Source of the DNA: Chitinophaga pinensis
Lineage (GTDB): Bacteria; Bacteroidota; Bacteroidia; Flavobacteriales_D; Crocinitomicaceae
Assembly: GCA_945863605.1 (NCBI GenBank)
Contig: CAMAZP010000025.1
Coordinates: forward strand, 1 to 50,432
Length of the DNA stretch: 50,432 bases
Direction of reading: 5' to 3'
The stretch's first letter is position 1; every line of letters starts with the position of its first letter. Position numbers and translations under genes: made by a program. The notes under the pieces are model-generated. The model saw only the letters and a list, made by a program, of their open reading frames with translations. It did no database searches and was not told the origin of the DNA. This document shows, piece by piece, positions 17,401-25,252 of the stretch.

Positions 17401-18680
17401 TCAGAATAACCTATTCCAATACCTTTATAGACAATTCCATTATTTGCTAATGCATCAATAACCGTTGGAACTATATCAGTTTGTGTTGTTTCATCAAAAT
17501 AAGGTCCAGGGTTATCTATACCATCAGCATCTTGATATGGACCCTCGAAGAAGTCAACACCAATTGCAGGTGGATTTTCACCATAACCCAAACGTCCTCC
17601 ATCACTTTCATCATTCAAATCACCATTATACATGTACCCTAAACCTCTTGAAACATCACAACCTGCATAATCGTCAGCATAATTTCCAACATCAGCATCA
17701 AGGTATTGCGCAAAATAGGTATTGTAAAGTGTTTGAGTTCCTCTATTTATAAGTTCATAATTATAGAAAGTCATTCTGTTTACTTCATCGTTGGTAGCGA
17801 ACGTAAATGCTTGTGCTCTTATCTCCATACCAATAGGGTCACCACTTGTCTCTGTGTGTATGTTCCCTTTATCGTTAAAAACCCACCAGTGTGTCTCATC
17901 TCCGTATAATGACACCCTTCTATCAACTCCACATTCTATATCATCTCGATCTAAAATATCATCGTACCAAGGATGATCTCCATTATCTGGATTGTAATTT
18001 CCATCACCATCTCTATCGTAAAAAGGAGCTAAAAAGTAATCTTGGCCTCTAGAAATATCACCATGAGCTGGCCATCCATATATTCTATTTAATTCATCGT
18101 TTGAAGGTTGAATTACGTCTTCACAGCCGTCAGTAGTTACACCTGAATTACATTCCCACCAGATATTAAATCTAATTACTTCTGCTTTACGTATTGTGTA
18201 AAATTTATCGTATGCAATACATTGATCCGGGTCGATATTTGCCTCACCAAAATCTCTTACCGCTCCATCTCCAACTGGACTACCAGGATTGTAAGTCCCT
18301 GTACCTGGTGTAACTGTCAAAGGACCAGGCCAAAAGTCATTTCCTTGTCTAAATTTTAGTGCAGCCAATTTAAGCTGACCATTAATGTCTGTTCCACCCA
18401 TCCATAAAGCACCTGCAAAAATAGCATAGCGATTACTTCCTTTTGGAACCTCATATGCTGCTACACTCGCTGCTCTATTTTGAAACATACTTCCTCCTTG
18501 TTCGATTAATGCTTTCACATCATTGAACTCCATAATTAATTTAGCAGTTGCAGGACTACAATTTGCACCTTTTGGTTTAGGTTTTTGTTTTCCTATTTTA
18601 TCGTTAGGACCATAATATCCAAATGCGTTTGAACAGAATACACCAACTCCCAAAACTAACGCTATTATCTTACTTTTCAT
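14487..18680 (-). CDS. 1397-aa secreted protein with sorting-tail-like C terminus
   Basis: This 1397-residue protein has a signal peptide (about 1-21, ending NAFG). I recognise no enzymatic domain. The N-terminal two thirds are rich in Gly, Asn, Asp, Tyr and Trp and contain a Ca-binding-like DxDxDG loop near residues 220-232 (DRDGDGNYNPDNGD). The final ~95 residues (VVPNPYYAFSEYE...VRIYTTNGKLVRTF...IASGIYLIHIEVPD) resemble the FlgD-like or type A C-terminal sorting fold used by type IX cargo, although the last strand is extended. It is probably surface-exposed. It lies between a TonB-dependent receptor (21-base gap) and a PorV-like barrel (18-base gap), so the three are likely made together as a surface complex. 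Function unknown. Confidence 0.75.
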   Translation of the reverse strand: MKSKIIALVLGVGVFCSNAFGYYGPNDKIGKQKPKPKGANCSPATAKLIMEFNDVKALIEQGGSMFQNRAASVAAYEVPKGSNRYAIFAGALWMGGTDINGQLKLAALKFRQGNDFWPGPLTVTPGTGTYNPGSPVGDGAVRDFGEANIDPDQCIAYDKFYTIRKAEVIRFNIWWECNSGVTTDGCEDVIQPSNDELNRIYGWPAHGDISRGQDYFLAPFYDRDGDGNYNPDNGDHPWYDDILDRDDIECGVDRRVSLYGDETHWWVFNDKGNIHTETSGDPIGMEIRAQAFTFATNDEVNRMTFYNYELINRGTQTLYNTYFAQYLDADVGNYADDYAGCDVSRGLGYMYNGDLNDESDGGRLGYGENPPAIGVDFFEGPYQDADGIDNPGPYFDETTQTDIVPTVIDALANNGIVYKGIGIGYSDGIIDNERFGMRRFTYYTSTSAYPYNDPGPAAEFYNFMEGQWANGSEMYYGGLGYQGSTGVTDVLSDYMFPGASDPLNWSTGGVDMSTNPLYANGWDESTNNNPVGDRRFVQSAGPFTLRPGAINNITVGIVYGRSTDGDLFASVNAMKRADTKAQALFDACFKILSPPDAPKLTIQELNNELILLLENPSSSNNYQEKYQELDEINIIDPTVDRFYRFEGYQIYQLKSEDISVADISDVTKARLVAQSDIKNGISRVINFEFDEALGFSVPVEKVDGANEGIKHSYRITEDAFALGTRTLVNHKTYYYVAVAYAYNNFKKYDPNDALFLDGQKIPYISSRLNFDGTAISAVSAVPHNPIPESGGTNQLIEYGSSPLITRLDGYGNGNRSLEFTDLTLDSVLTNGFISNPTYDYGKGPINIKVVDPLNLANGYFECKFKDYTSGTSGNSADTASWVVYRYDQKGGNLIDSVESERTISNDNEQIIPEWGISVQIFQNKYFFPSGSGNLAARSTDMIESTINFADSSKRWLSGVSDNDAYFATNWIRSGDYTPDTDVDCLPDGPSYLNPCNYADEPGADPSQKYESVLNGTFAPHRLVGYQSDYMPLAYYKYTSSPGSAKTNASISFLPSVNIVMTSDKNLWTRCPIIELGRITNLNVGGAEPGALRKSQSVDKNGLPDGTGTGMGWFPGYAVDLESGARLYMAFGENSYLGGENGADMIWNPTDRLVSNVGTPLMGGMHPVYIFSYNQATINGYVSGYDFPAYIPSEAEINSTNFLYQKWLEVETNNATSKRELYGSLSWISYPIANDGYEIDPIKGLPTDVTVKLRINKEYKNFIGSGENNGKPMYSWNMNEIATVVGSKDQLKEALKLINVVPNPYYAFSEYERTRIETKVKITNLPEKCTVRIYTTNGKLVRTFLKDSPVTSLDWDLTNTKAIPIASGIYLIHIEVPDVGEKVLKFFGGMRQVDLQGI

Positions 18681-18701
18681 ATTGCTATGTTTTTCTTTTT
18701 A

Positions 18702-21700
18702 TTAGAAATCTAATTTTATACCTAATCTAATTGTTCTAGGTGAACTTATATTAAAAGGATTTTGAATTTTCATCATGTAATAATCTCTGAAAGATTGTTC
18801 ATCTATTTGATTTTGAATAGATGATTGTGTCGATGCTGCTTGTAAATATCCATCATCATCCCAGTTTCCTGTAGCTCTATAAACATTTAAAACGTTAAAT
18901 TGATTGAACAAATTGGTAGCTCTGATATAAATATTTAAGAAAGCCATTTTCTTTTTATCATCTTTTCTATTAAATTCCAAATTTATCGTTTTATCTAATT
19001 GTAAATCTAATCTATATGACCAAGGTAATCTAGATCCATTTAATGTTCCGTTTAAACCAGCATTTAAATTTCCAATTCCTTCATCTGTGATAAAAGTTTG
19101 AGAAGAATAAGGAGAACCAGAGTAAACATTTGAAAATAAATTTAAACCTACATTTTCTAATAATTTAATTTTCCCAATCATAGGACCATTGTAATCTTCA
19201 CCTTCCCCATATCTGTAATCAAATGTGAATGCGAAAGCATGTCTTTGATCGTAGGAATACGGGAAAATATTTCTTAAGTTAGGTAATCCAGCATTCACTA
19301 ATGATTGTGCTGAAGTTGCATCAGAACCTGTTCCGTCTGCGAATTGAAGAGTGTAATTTGCTGTCATTCTAATGTTTCCAGTTTGTCTTAAATCGTAAGC
19401 AATTGTCATTCCTTTTACTGTTCCAAAGTCACGATTACCGTAAGTTCTGTATGTAGCTGGATAAGCTTCGAATACATTAATCAACTGTACGTTATTTCTT
19501 TGTTCTCTATAGAACGCTGAAATCTTAACTGAGGAGGTGCGAGACAATACTTGTTGGAATCCTAATTCATAATCTACGGTAGTTTCAGGCTTTAAATTTG
19601 AATTATCTATAATAGCGCTTCTTGATTGAATATACTGATAATCAAACGGATCAAATCTGAAACCAGAAGTTGGACGTTTAGTTAAGATGTCATAATGAGC
19701 AAAGAAAGAAGCTTCATCAGAAATAGGGAATGAGAATGCCACACGAGGCATTACGTTTATTTGAGCTTTATAGTCTTCAAAAGCAGATGCGTTTGGTGTT
19801 TCTAGTGATGGGTCTAATAACCAAGGAGCTATTCCAGCAGCACCTCTAATTACTTTTGGGTCTTCGATTGGTGTACCAACTGAATTATACCAGCTTTGTC
19901 CAGTTCTAAAACCATTTATTGCGGATGGATTATTTACATCATTTACATAAACAATATAGTCATCACCAACACTTTCCGGAATTTCTACCCATGCATATTG
20001 ATTTGGATCAGATTCTTTTAGAGCTCTTGCCTCTTTTGCTGTTCTAGCATTATAGAATAAATATGGATCCTTAAGTACTGGTTGATTAGCGTCAAAAACA
20101 TCAACTCTAACTCCAACATTGAAAACTATATCATTAAATGCAAACTTATCCATTACATATCCTGCCATGTATATAGGTTGAAATGCACCAACAAATCGTT
20201 TGTAATTTCCGTTTTCGTCAAATTCATTAAAATATTTATTAATATCTGTCACTCCTTTTACTTTTTTACCAGTATGATCAAAGCCCCAATAAGAAACAAA
20301 AGAATTACCTCCATTTAGCAATTCGTCAGGAGAGAACATGTCAAATTGGTATAATGATGGATCATAATTATCAATATCTACAAAGTCGTTACCAGAAGCA
20401 TTGAGGCCTAATTTGTTTCTTAAGTTATAATCAAAAAATGATTGATTGTCGTTGTTTAATTGCCCTCCATATACACCAGTACCCGATGTGCTTGCGTATC
20501 CGGTGTTTAAACGGTCATAAGTAATTGTTTTAAATGAACCAGAATCTGAAATAGTGCCACTGTTTAAGTCTAATTCTGTTATGTGAAAATTAGCTAATTG
20601 TCTAGCTATTGTCCATATACCAATCGGTCCATTTGTCCCTCCACCAGTTGTTGTGCCTGATGTCCAACCTCTATCTACACGTTGTTCGTATTCAAAACCA
20701 AGTGAAATACTATGGTCACCTAAAACAACAGAGCCCGCACCAGTTACGCGAAATTGATCGTTTTCAGTTTTTCCGAAGAAATTATAAGGAGTCCCAATAT
20801 TGCTCCAAATACCATATACTGAAGCTGGAGCATCTCCATTTCTCAGAGCATTTCCTTGTTGAATTTGAAAAAGATTTTCATAACGTCCGAATGGAGAATC
20901 TTCATAAATTTCGAAATATTGTGTCGTAATAGCAGCTAATGCACGGTTTGTTTCTGAGGGTGTAAATGCTACTTCTAAATCTCTAAATCCATTGTGAACA
21001 TATGTTTGTGTGGATGGGTCGAATTCATAAGATGGACGACGAGCAATTTCAAATTTTCCTACATGTCCATAATTAAAAATGTTGTATTGATGTTTAGGAT
21101 CAAAAACATCATTTTTAGATTTAGAGTAATCAACCATTATGTTGTATAAGGCTGATTTAATTTTTGAACTGCTACCTTCTTTTTCATTATTAAAACGTTG
21201 TGTCAAACGTCCAAAAATTCTGTAATCTAAACCTTTGGAAACCCCAAAGTTTTGGAAATTTAGGAGTGATCCAGTGTAACTGTAATTATTACCGGATCTG
21301 TAATTCATTGAACCACCAAATTGTAAGTTTACGGATGGTCCGGTATTAACATCAATTTTTGCTTGAGCTGAAAAGTCTGTATTTCTTGAATTCATTCTCC
21401 AATCAACTTTTTCGAAGTCAGACTGCCTTAAAAATAATGAATTATGAAATGTACCAAAACCAGTTGAAGTAGGTCTCAAAGGATTTTCAATTAATTCATT
21501 TCTAACATCTTTTTTTATTCTATATCCTCCATTAGCTAATGGACGGCTATCAAGCTGATCAGTGAAATTAGCAGAAATTAAAAAACCCAATTTTGGTTTT
21601 GTTTTTTTACCCGTTGAATCTCTTTGCATTAGTAAAGGACCAGACAACATCCCTTCAAATAAATTATAACCAAATTTATCTAATCCAAAAACTTTACCGT

Positions 21701-22475
21701 CATATCCATCAGGATCTTGACCTTTAAAATAAATCCCCGACGATACAGCCTCAATACTTCCAAAGTATTTAGCCGATGGGCCTCTAGTCGTAATTGAAAT
21801 GATACCACCTGTTACATCACCATAATTTGCAGGTACCCCACCTGTGATTACAGAAACTTCTTCTAATGCTGATTTAGGTAAACTTGCAGAACCACGAACT
21901 TTGATACCATCTATGTAATAATAGGTTCCATCTGAACGAGAACCACGAACAGAAATTTCACCAGAACCCTCATTTGTATTTACACCACCAACTGTAGATG
22001 CTACACCAGCAGCAGAACGAACTGGTAAACGTGAAATATCTTCTCTTGTAACTGTAGCTCCAGACGCACCACCATCTTTATCAATTAAAGGAACACGATA
22101 AGCAATAACTTTAACTTCATCCAATTCTTTAACATCTTTAGGTTTTGCTAATGTTAGATTATCCAAGAAAGTAATTTTATCAGGTGAAACATTTACGCCG
22201 GTTATAACAGATGGTTGATATCCGTCAGCATTTCTTACTTCAACATCATATGTTCCTGGTTGAACACCATTTATTTGAAATTTACCGTCAAAATCAGTGT
22301 TTGCCCCCCCTTTAATGTTACCATTTTGGATCAACAAGACTTTACTCAAAGGTAATGTTTGACCATTAGCTTCGTCTTTTACCATTCCTTTTACAGTTCC
22401 CAAACCAGATTGAGAAAAAAGATAAGTGCTTGACATCAATACACTTATTAACAATATTTTAATCTTACCCACCAT
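18702..22475 (-). CDS. Large TonB-dependent receptor with N-terminal carboxypeptidase-regulatory-like domain
   Basis: A 1257-residue receptor, longer than the usual 700-1050. It has a signal peptide (1-22), a CarboxypepD-regulatory-like domain (about 26-110, with LSKVLLIQNGNIKGGANTDFDGKFQI), a plug (about 135-240, with ISVRGSRSDGTYYYIDGIKV and GDVTGGIISITTRGP) and a long barrel ending in aromatic FDF-type strands (IRLGIKLDF). It uses TonB energy to move or sense a ligand across the outer membrane. No SusD-type lipoprotein is nearby, so it is not a classic SusCD pair. It heads a three-gene operon with the 1397-aa protein and a PorV-like barrel, an arrangement that suggests a role in surface protein delivery or display. 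Its ligand is unknown. Confidence 0.9.
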   Translation of the reverse strand: MVGKIKILLISVLMSSTYLFSQSGLGTVKGMVKDEANGQTLPLSKVLLIQNGNIKGGANTDFDGKFQINGVQPGTYDVEVRNADGYQPSVITGVNVSPDKITFLDNLTLAKPKDVKELDEVKVIAYRVPLIDKDGGASGATVTREDISRLPVRSAAGVASTVGGVNTNEGSGEISVRGSRSDGTYYYIDGIKVRGSASLPKSALEEVSVITGGVPANYGDVTGGIISITTRGPSAKYFGSIEAVSSGIYFKGQDPDGYDGKVFGLDKFGYNLFEGMLSGPLLMQRDSTGKKTKPKLGFLISANFTDQLDSRPLANGGYRIKKDVRNELIENPLRPTSTGFGTFHNSLFLRQSDFEKVDWRMNSRNTDFSAQAKIDVNTGPSVNLQFGGSMNYRSGNNYSYTGSLLNFQNFGVSKGLDYRIFGRLTQRFNNEKEGSSSKIKSALYNIMVDYSKSKNDVFDPKHQYNIFNYGHVGKFEIARRPSYEFDPSTQTYVHNGFRDLEVAFTPSETNRALAAITTQYFEIYEDSPFGRYENLFQIQQGNALRNGDAPASVYGIWSNIGTPYNFFGKTENDQFRVTGAGSVVLGDHSISLGFEYEQRVDRGWTSGTTTGGGTNGPIGIWTIARQLANFHITELDLNSGTISDSGSFKTITYDRLNTGYASTSGTGVYGGQLNNDNQSFFDYNLRNKLGLNASGNDFVDIDNYDPSLYQFDMFSPDELLNGGNSFVSYWGFDHTGKKVKGVTDINKYFNEFDENGNYKRFVGAFQPIYMAGYVMDKFAFNDIVFNVGVRVDVFDANQPVLKDPYLFYNARTAKEARALKESDPNQYAWVEIPESVGDDYIVYVNDVNNPSAINGFRTGQSWYNSVGTPIEDPKVIRGAAGIAPWLLDPSLETPNASAFEDYKAQINVMPRVAFSFPISDEASFFAHYDILTKRPTSGFRFDPFDYQYIQSRSAIIDNSNLKPETTVDYELGFQQVLSRTSSVKISAFYREQRNNVQLINVFEAYPATYRTYGNRDFGTVKGMTIAYDLRQTGNIRMTANYTLQFADGTGSDATSAQSLVNAGLPNLRNIFPYSYDQRHAFAFTFDYRYGEGEDYNGPMIGKIKLLENVGLNLFSNVYSGSPYSSQTFITDEGIGNLNAGLNGTLNGSRLPWSYRLDLQLDKTINLEFNRKDDKKKMAFLNIYIRATNLFNQFNVLNVYRATGNWDDDGYLQAASTQSSIQNQIDEQSFRDYYMMKIQNPFNISSPRTIRLGIKLDF

Positions 22476-22551
22476 AATTATGCGTATAAAATGTTATAGT
22501 TTTTGCAATTTTAAGAATGTAAATATAGAAAAAATCATGTTCCAACACTTC

Positions 22552-22587
22552 ATGTTAAAAAAAATTAAATTGAATTTATTTTAACAT
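22552..22587. repeat. AT-only hairpin in the divergent region between the receptor operon and the PPTase operon
   Basis: ATGTTAAAA (22552-22560) pairs with TTTTAACAT (22579-22587). Inside them, after one A-A mismatch, AAATT pairs with AATTT around a six-base loop, so 14 of 15 positions pair. It lies between divergent starts at 22475 and 22647 and could be an operator or an mRNA structure. It has no clear T-run in either direction. In AT-rich DNA such repeats can occur by chance. Confidence 0.4.
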
Positions 22588-22646
22588 CTTTGCTTGTAAC
22601 ATTTAATTTTAAATAAAATTTAGATTAACAATTAACTAATGTATAG

Positions 22647-23267
22647 ATGCATATTATAAAAGATTACACAAATATTGAAACCAATAAATTGTTGTCACTT
22701 TTTGTAGTACCCAAACAAACCATTAATTCTACTTATCTGATCAATAATGAAAAACAATTAATAAAGGCCTTAAAAAATAATAAAAGAAAACAAGAGTTTC
22801 TTCAAATAAGAGAGTTGAGAAACAATACCATAGGGAAAATAGAAATACTATACAATAATGATGGTAAGCCATTCCTATCGGATTCCGATGATTTTATTTC
22901 AATCAGTCATTCCCCAAATTATATTGCATTACTTAAGGCTCCATTCAATATTGGTTTGGATATCGAAGAAATAAATGAACGAATTCTAAAAATTAAAAGT
23001 CGATTTCTTAATGAAGATGAATTAGTGTTGATTGGATCAACAATTGAAAATTTAACTACAGCATGGACTCTCAAGGAAGCAATGTTTAAATTAAATTCTA
23101 AAACAGGAATAGATTTTAGAAAAGAATTATTAATAAAAGAGAAAACGGATTTTGGATATTTAGGAGAAATGTTAGATATGGATGGATGGAGAACAGTTAA
23201 ATTAAAATCGATACAAAAAGAAAACTTAATTATAAGTTATAACTTTGAACCATCAATTTTAATATGA
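22647..23267 (+). CDS. 4'-phosphopantetheinyl transferase superfamily protein
   Basis: A 206-residue Sfp/AcpT-like protein. The conserved motifs are ISISHSP (84-90), the metal-binding IGLDIEE (Gly103, Asp105, Glu107) and WTLKEAMFK (Trp140, Lys143, Glu144, Lys148). It transfers the phosphopantetheine arm of coenzyme A to a carrier protein serine. It may be the housekeeping enzyme for fatty acid synthesis or may serve a specialised pathway; sequence alone does not decide. Its stop overlaps the next ATG by four bases (ATGA), so it is coupled to the glyceryl-phosphate synthase gene. Confidence 0.9.
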   Translation: MHIIKDYTNIETNKLLSLFVVPKQTINSTYLINNEKQLIKALKNNKRKQEFLQIRELRNNTIGKIEILYNNDGKPFLSDSDDFISISHSPNYIALLKAPFNIGLDIEEINERILKIKSRFLNEDELVLIGSTIENLTTAWTLKEAMFKLNSKTGIDFRKELLIKEKTDFGYLGEMLDMDGWRTVKLKSIQKENLIISYNFEPSILI

Positions 23268-24001
23268 GTCAAATTTTATCTTTACTACAGTTTTCATCTA
23301 AAGCAATTGCCGTTTTAGTTGACCCCGAAAAATTTGTAAAACTAGATAATAAAACTTTTTTGAATAAGCTTCAATTTGCCCAACCAGATTTTTTATTTAT
23401 TGGGGGGAGTACTGCTACTAGAAAGGAATTTGACTCTTGTATTGAAATCTTAAAATCTTATTGTAAAATTCCATTAGTGATTTTCCCTGGTGCAGCTCAT
23501 CACATTCATGAAAAAGCAGATGCACTATTGTTCTTGTCACTTCTTTCGGGAAGAAATCCTGATTACCTAATAGGGCATCACATTCAAGCTGCTGATGAAT
23601 TGGATAATATGGATATCGAAATTATTCCAACTTCCTATTTATTGATTGATGGAGGTAGAAAAACATCTGTTGAATTTGTTTCACAAACAACACCGATTCC
23701 AAATGATCAAATAGAAATAGCAAGGAAAATTGCATTAGCTGGAAAACTTCAAGGAAAGAAAATCACCTATCTAGATTGTGGAAGTGGAGCAACTCAAACT
23801 GTTCCTGTTAAAATGATTCAGCAAGTGAAATCGATTGGTCTTCCGTTAATTATCGGTGGAGGAATTAGGACTATTGAAAAGATAAATGAGCTTCACTCTG
23901 CAGGTGCAAATGTAGTTGTAATTGGAAATAAAATAGAAGAAGATGTAGATTTTTTAATAGACATTGCCAATTTTCAAAAAATAAAAAATGGAGCAAATTA
24001 A
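23264..24001 (+). CDS. Geranylgeranylglyceryl/heptaprenylglyceryl phosphate synthase (GGGPS/PcrB family)
   Basis: A 245-residue TIM-barrel prenyltransferase. Family segments are AVLVDPEKF (16-24), FLFIGGST (44-51), YLDCGSGA and the phosphate-binding LIIGGGIRT. The family joins glycerol-1-phosphate to a polyprenyl diphosphate, the first ether bond of archaeal lipids. Homologues are known in Firmicutes (PcrB) and in Bacteroidota, where the product and its use are poorly understood. The chain length preferred here cannot be read reliably. It overlaps the PPTase by 4 bases and the next membrane protein by 14. Confidence 0.92.
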   Translation: MSQILSLLQFSSKAIAVLVDPEKFVKLDNKTFLNKLQFAQPDFLFIGGSTATRKEFDSCIEILKSYCKIPLVIFPGAAHHIHEKADALLFLSLLSGRNPDYLIGHHIQAADELDNMDIEIIPTSYLLIDGGRKTSVEFVSQTTPIPNDQIEIARKIALAGKLQGKKITYLDCGSGATQTVPVKMIQQVKSIGLPLIIGGGIRTIEKINELHSAGANVVVIGNKIEEDVDFLIDIANFQKIKNGAN

Positions 24002-24365
24002 AAAAATCGCTGGTTTTTGTTTTGCTCTCTCATTTATTTGTATGGCACTTTTATTTGTGAAAAATTCATTAATAAGTGATTATCGTTCTAATCTTAAAGC
24101 TGCATTTCTTGTCTTTGGAGCACTTGCAATGGTTTTCAATTTAATTAGTTATAAAAATTCAAAAAACGGAAATACGTTATTCAACTTTCTTTTTTGGGTT
24201 GGTGCGATTTTAATTTTCTTTGGAATAATCTTTAAAATGTTCCACTATCCTTTCCATACGCTTTTAATTTTTGCTGGATTATTTATAAGTGCTTCTTCAT
24301 TTATTATTTCCAAATTTTATAAGGAAGAAAAAAAGAACGATTCAGATTTAGTAGATCAACTTTAA
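23988..24365 (+). CDS. Small four-helix membrane protein, GldL-like motif
   Basis: A 125-residue protein with about four transmembrane segments (near 8-26, 37-55, 64-82 and 88-108) and a charged C-terminal tail. The IFKMFHYPFHTLLIFAGL segment resembles the K(I/M)(M/F)H(W/Y)P motif of GldL and of other small Bacteroidota membrane proteins, but the protein lacks the rest of GldL. I do not assign a function. The start overlaps the glyceryl-phosphate synthase gene by 14 bases, suggesting a shared transcript. Its stop overlaps the convergent nadC stop. Confidence 0.65.
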   Translation: MEQIKKIAGFCFALSFICMALLFVKNSLISDYRSNLKAAFLVFGALAMVFNLISYKNSKNGNTLFNFLFWVGAILIFFGIIFKMFHYPFHTLLIFAGLFISASSFIISKFYKEEKKNDSDLVDQL

Positions 24366-25195
24366 TACGTAGCTTTCAAGCTTAAGTCTAAACTTTTTAC
24401 GGAATGTGTCAAAGCACCGACTGAAATGAATTGCACTCCTGTTTCTGCGTAAGAACGAATGGTGTCAATTGTGATTCCACCAGAAGCTTCTGTTTCGTAT
24501 TGAATAGGGATTAATTTCAAAGCTTCTTTCAAAAGTTCAGGAGAGAAATTATCTAACATTATTCTATCAACGCCACCAACTTCAAGCACCTCTTTAAGTT
24601 CTTCCATATTTCGAACTTCAATTTCTATGCGCAAACATTTATTATTTACTACTAAATATTCCTTCGTTTTTTGAATTGCTGGTTTTATCCCACCTGCATA
24701 ATCAACGTGATTATCTTTCAACATAATCATATCATACAAAGCGAAACGATGATTTTCTCCTCCTCCAATTTTCACCGCCATTTTCTCCAAATAACGAATT
24801 CCCGGAGTGGTTTTACGTGTGTCTAAAAGCTTCGTTGAACAACCATCAATTACTTTTAAAATGTTAGCCGTCTGAGTTGCAATTCCACTCATTCGCTGCA
24901 TTATATTCAGCACAAGTCTTTCTGTAGATAAAATTGATTGTGATAATCCCTGCACTGTAAAAGCTATTTCGCCTTTTTGAATAGTGTCTCCATCTTTTTT
25001 GAAAAATTGAATTTCCAATGTTGGATCATACAATTCGTAGATGCGTTTTGCAACTTCAACACCAGCAAGAATTCCATCTTCTTTAACTAATAATTTTGCT
25101 GTACCTTTTGCATCTTTTGGGACACAAGCCAAAGTGGAATGATCGCCCTCTCCAATGTCTTCAAGAAGCGCGTTTTTAATTATTTCATCTAACAT
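24362..25195 (-). CDS. nadC: Nicotinate-nucleotide pyrophosphorylase (carboxylating)
   Basis: A 277-residue quinolinate phosphoribosyltransferase. Conserved substrate-binding segments are ERLVLN (92-97), DTRKTTPG (125-132), KIGGGENHR (142-150), KDNH (160-163) and the C-terminal EASGGI. It makes nicotinate mononucleotide from quinolinate and PRPP in de novo NAD synthesis. No nadA or nadB is next to it. Its stop overlaps that of the convergent membrane-protein gene by 4 bases, so the two transcripts must cross or end inside coding sequence. Confidence 0.97.
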   Translation of the reverse strand: MLDEIIKNALLEDIGEGDHSTLACVPKDAKGTAKLLVKEDGILAGVEVAKRIYELYDPTLEIQFFKKDGDTIQKGEIAFTVQGLSQSILSTERLVLNIMQRMSGIATQTANILKVIDGCSTKLLDTRKTTPGIRYLEKMAVKIGGGENHRFALYDMIMLKDNHVDYAGGIKPAIQKTKEYLVVNNKCLRIEIEVRNMEELKEVLEVGGVDRIMLDNFSPELLKEALKLIPIQYETEASGGITIDTIRSYAETGVQFISVGALTHSVKSLDLSLKATY

Positions 25196-25252
25196 AAAGC
25201 AAAGTTAAAATTATAAGACTAATTGCTAAATTTTTGTTTTTAATTTTATGCC

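Noticed and set aside
18702..22475. SusC/SusD-type polysaccharide utilisation locus
   Set aside because: The receptor has no SusD-like lipoprotein or glycoside hydrolase beside it; its partners are a large sorting-tail protein and a PorV-like barrel.
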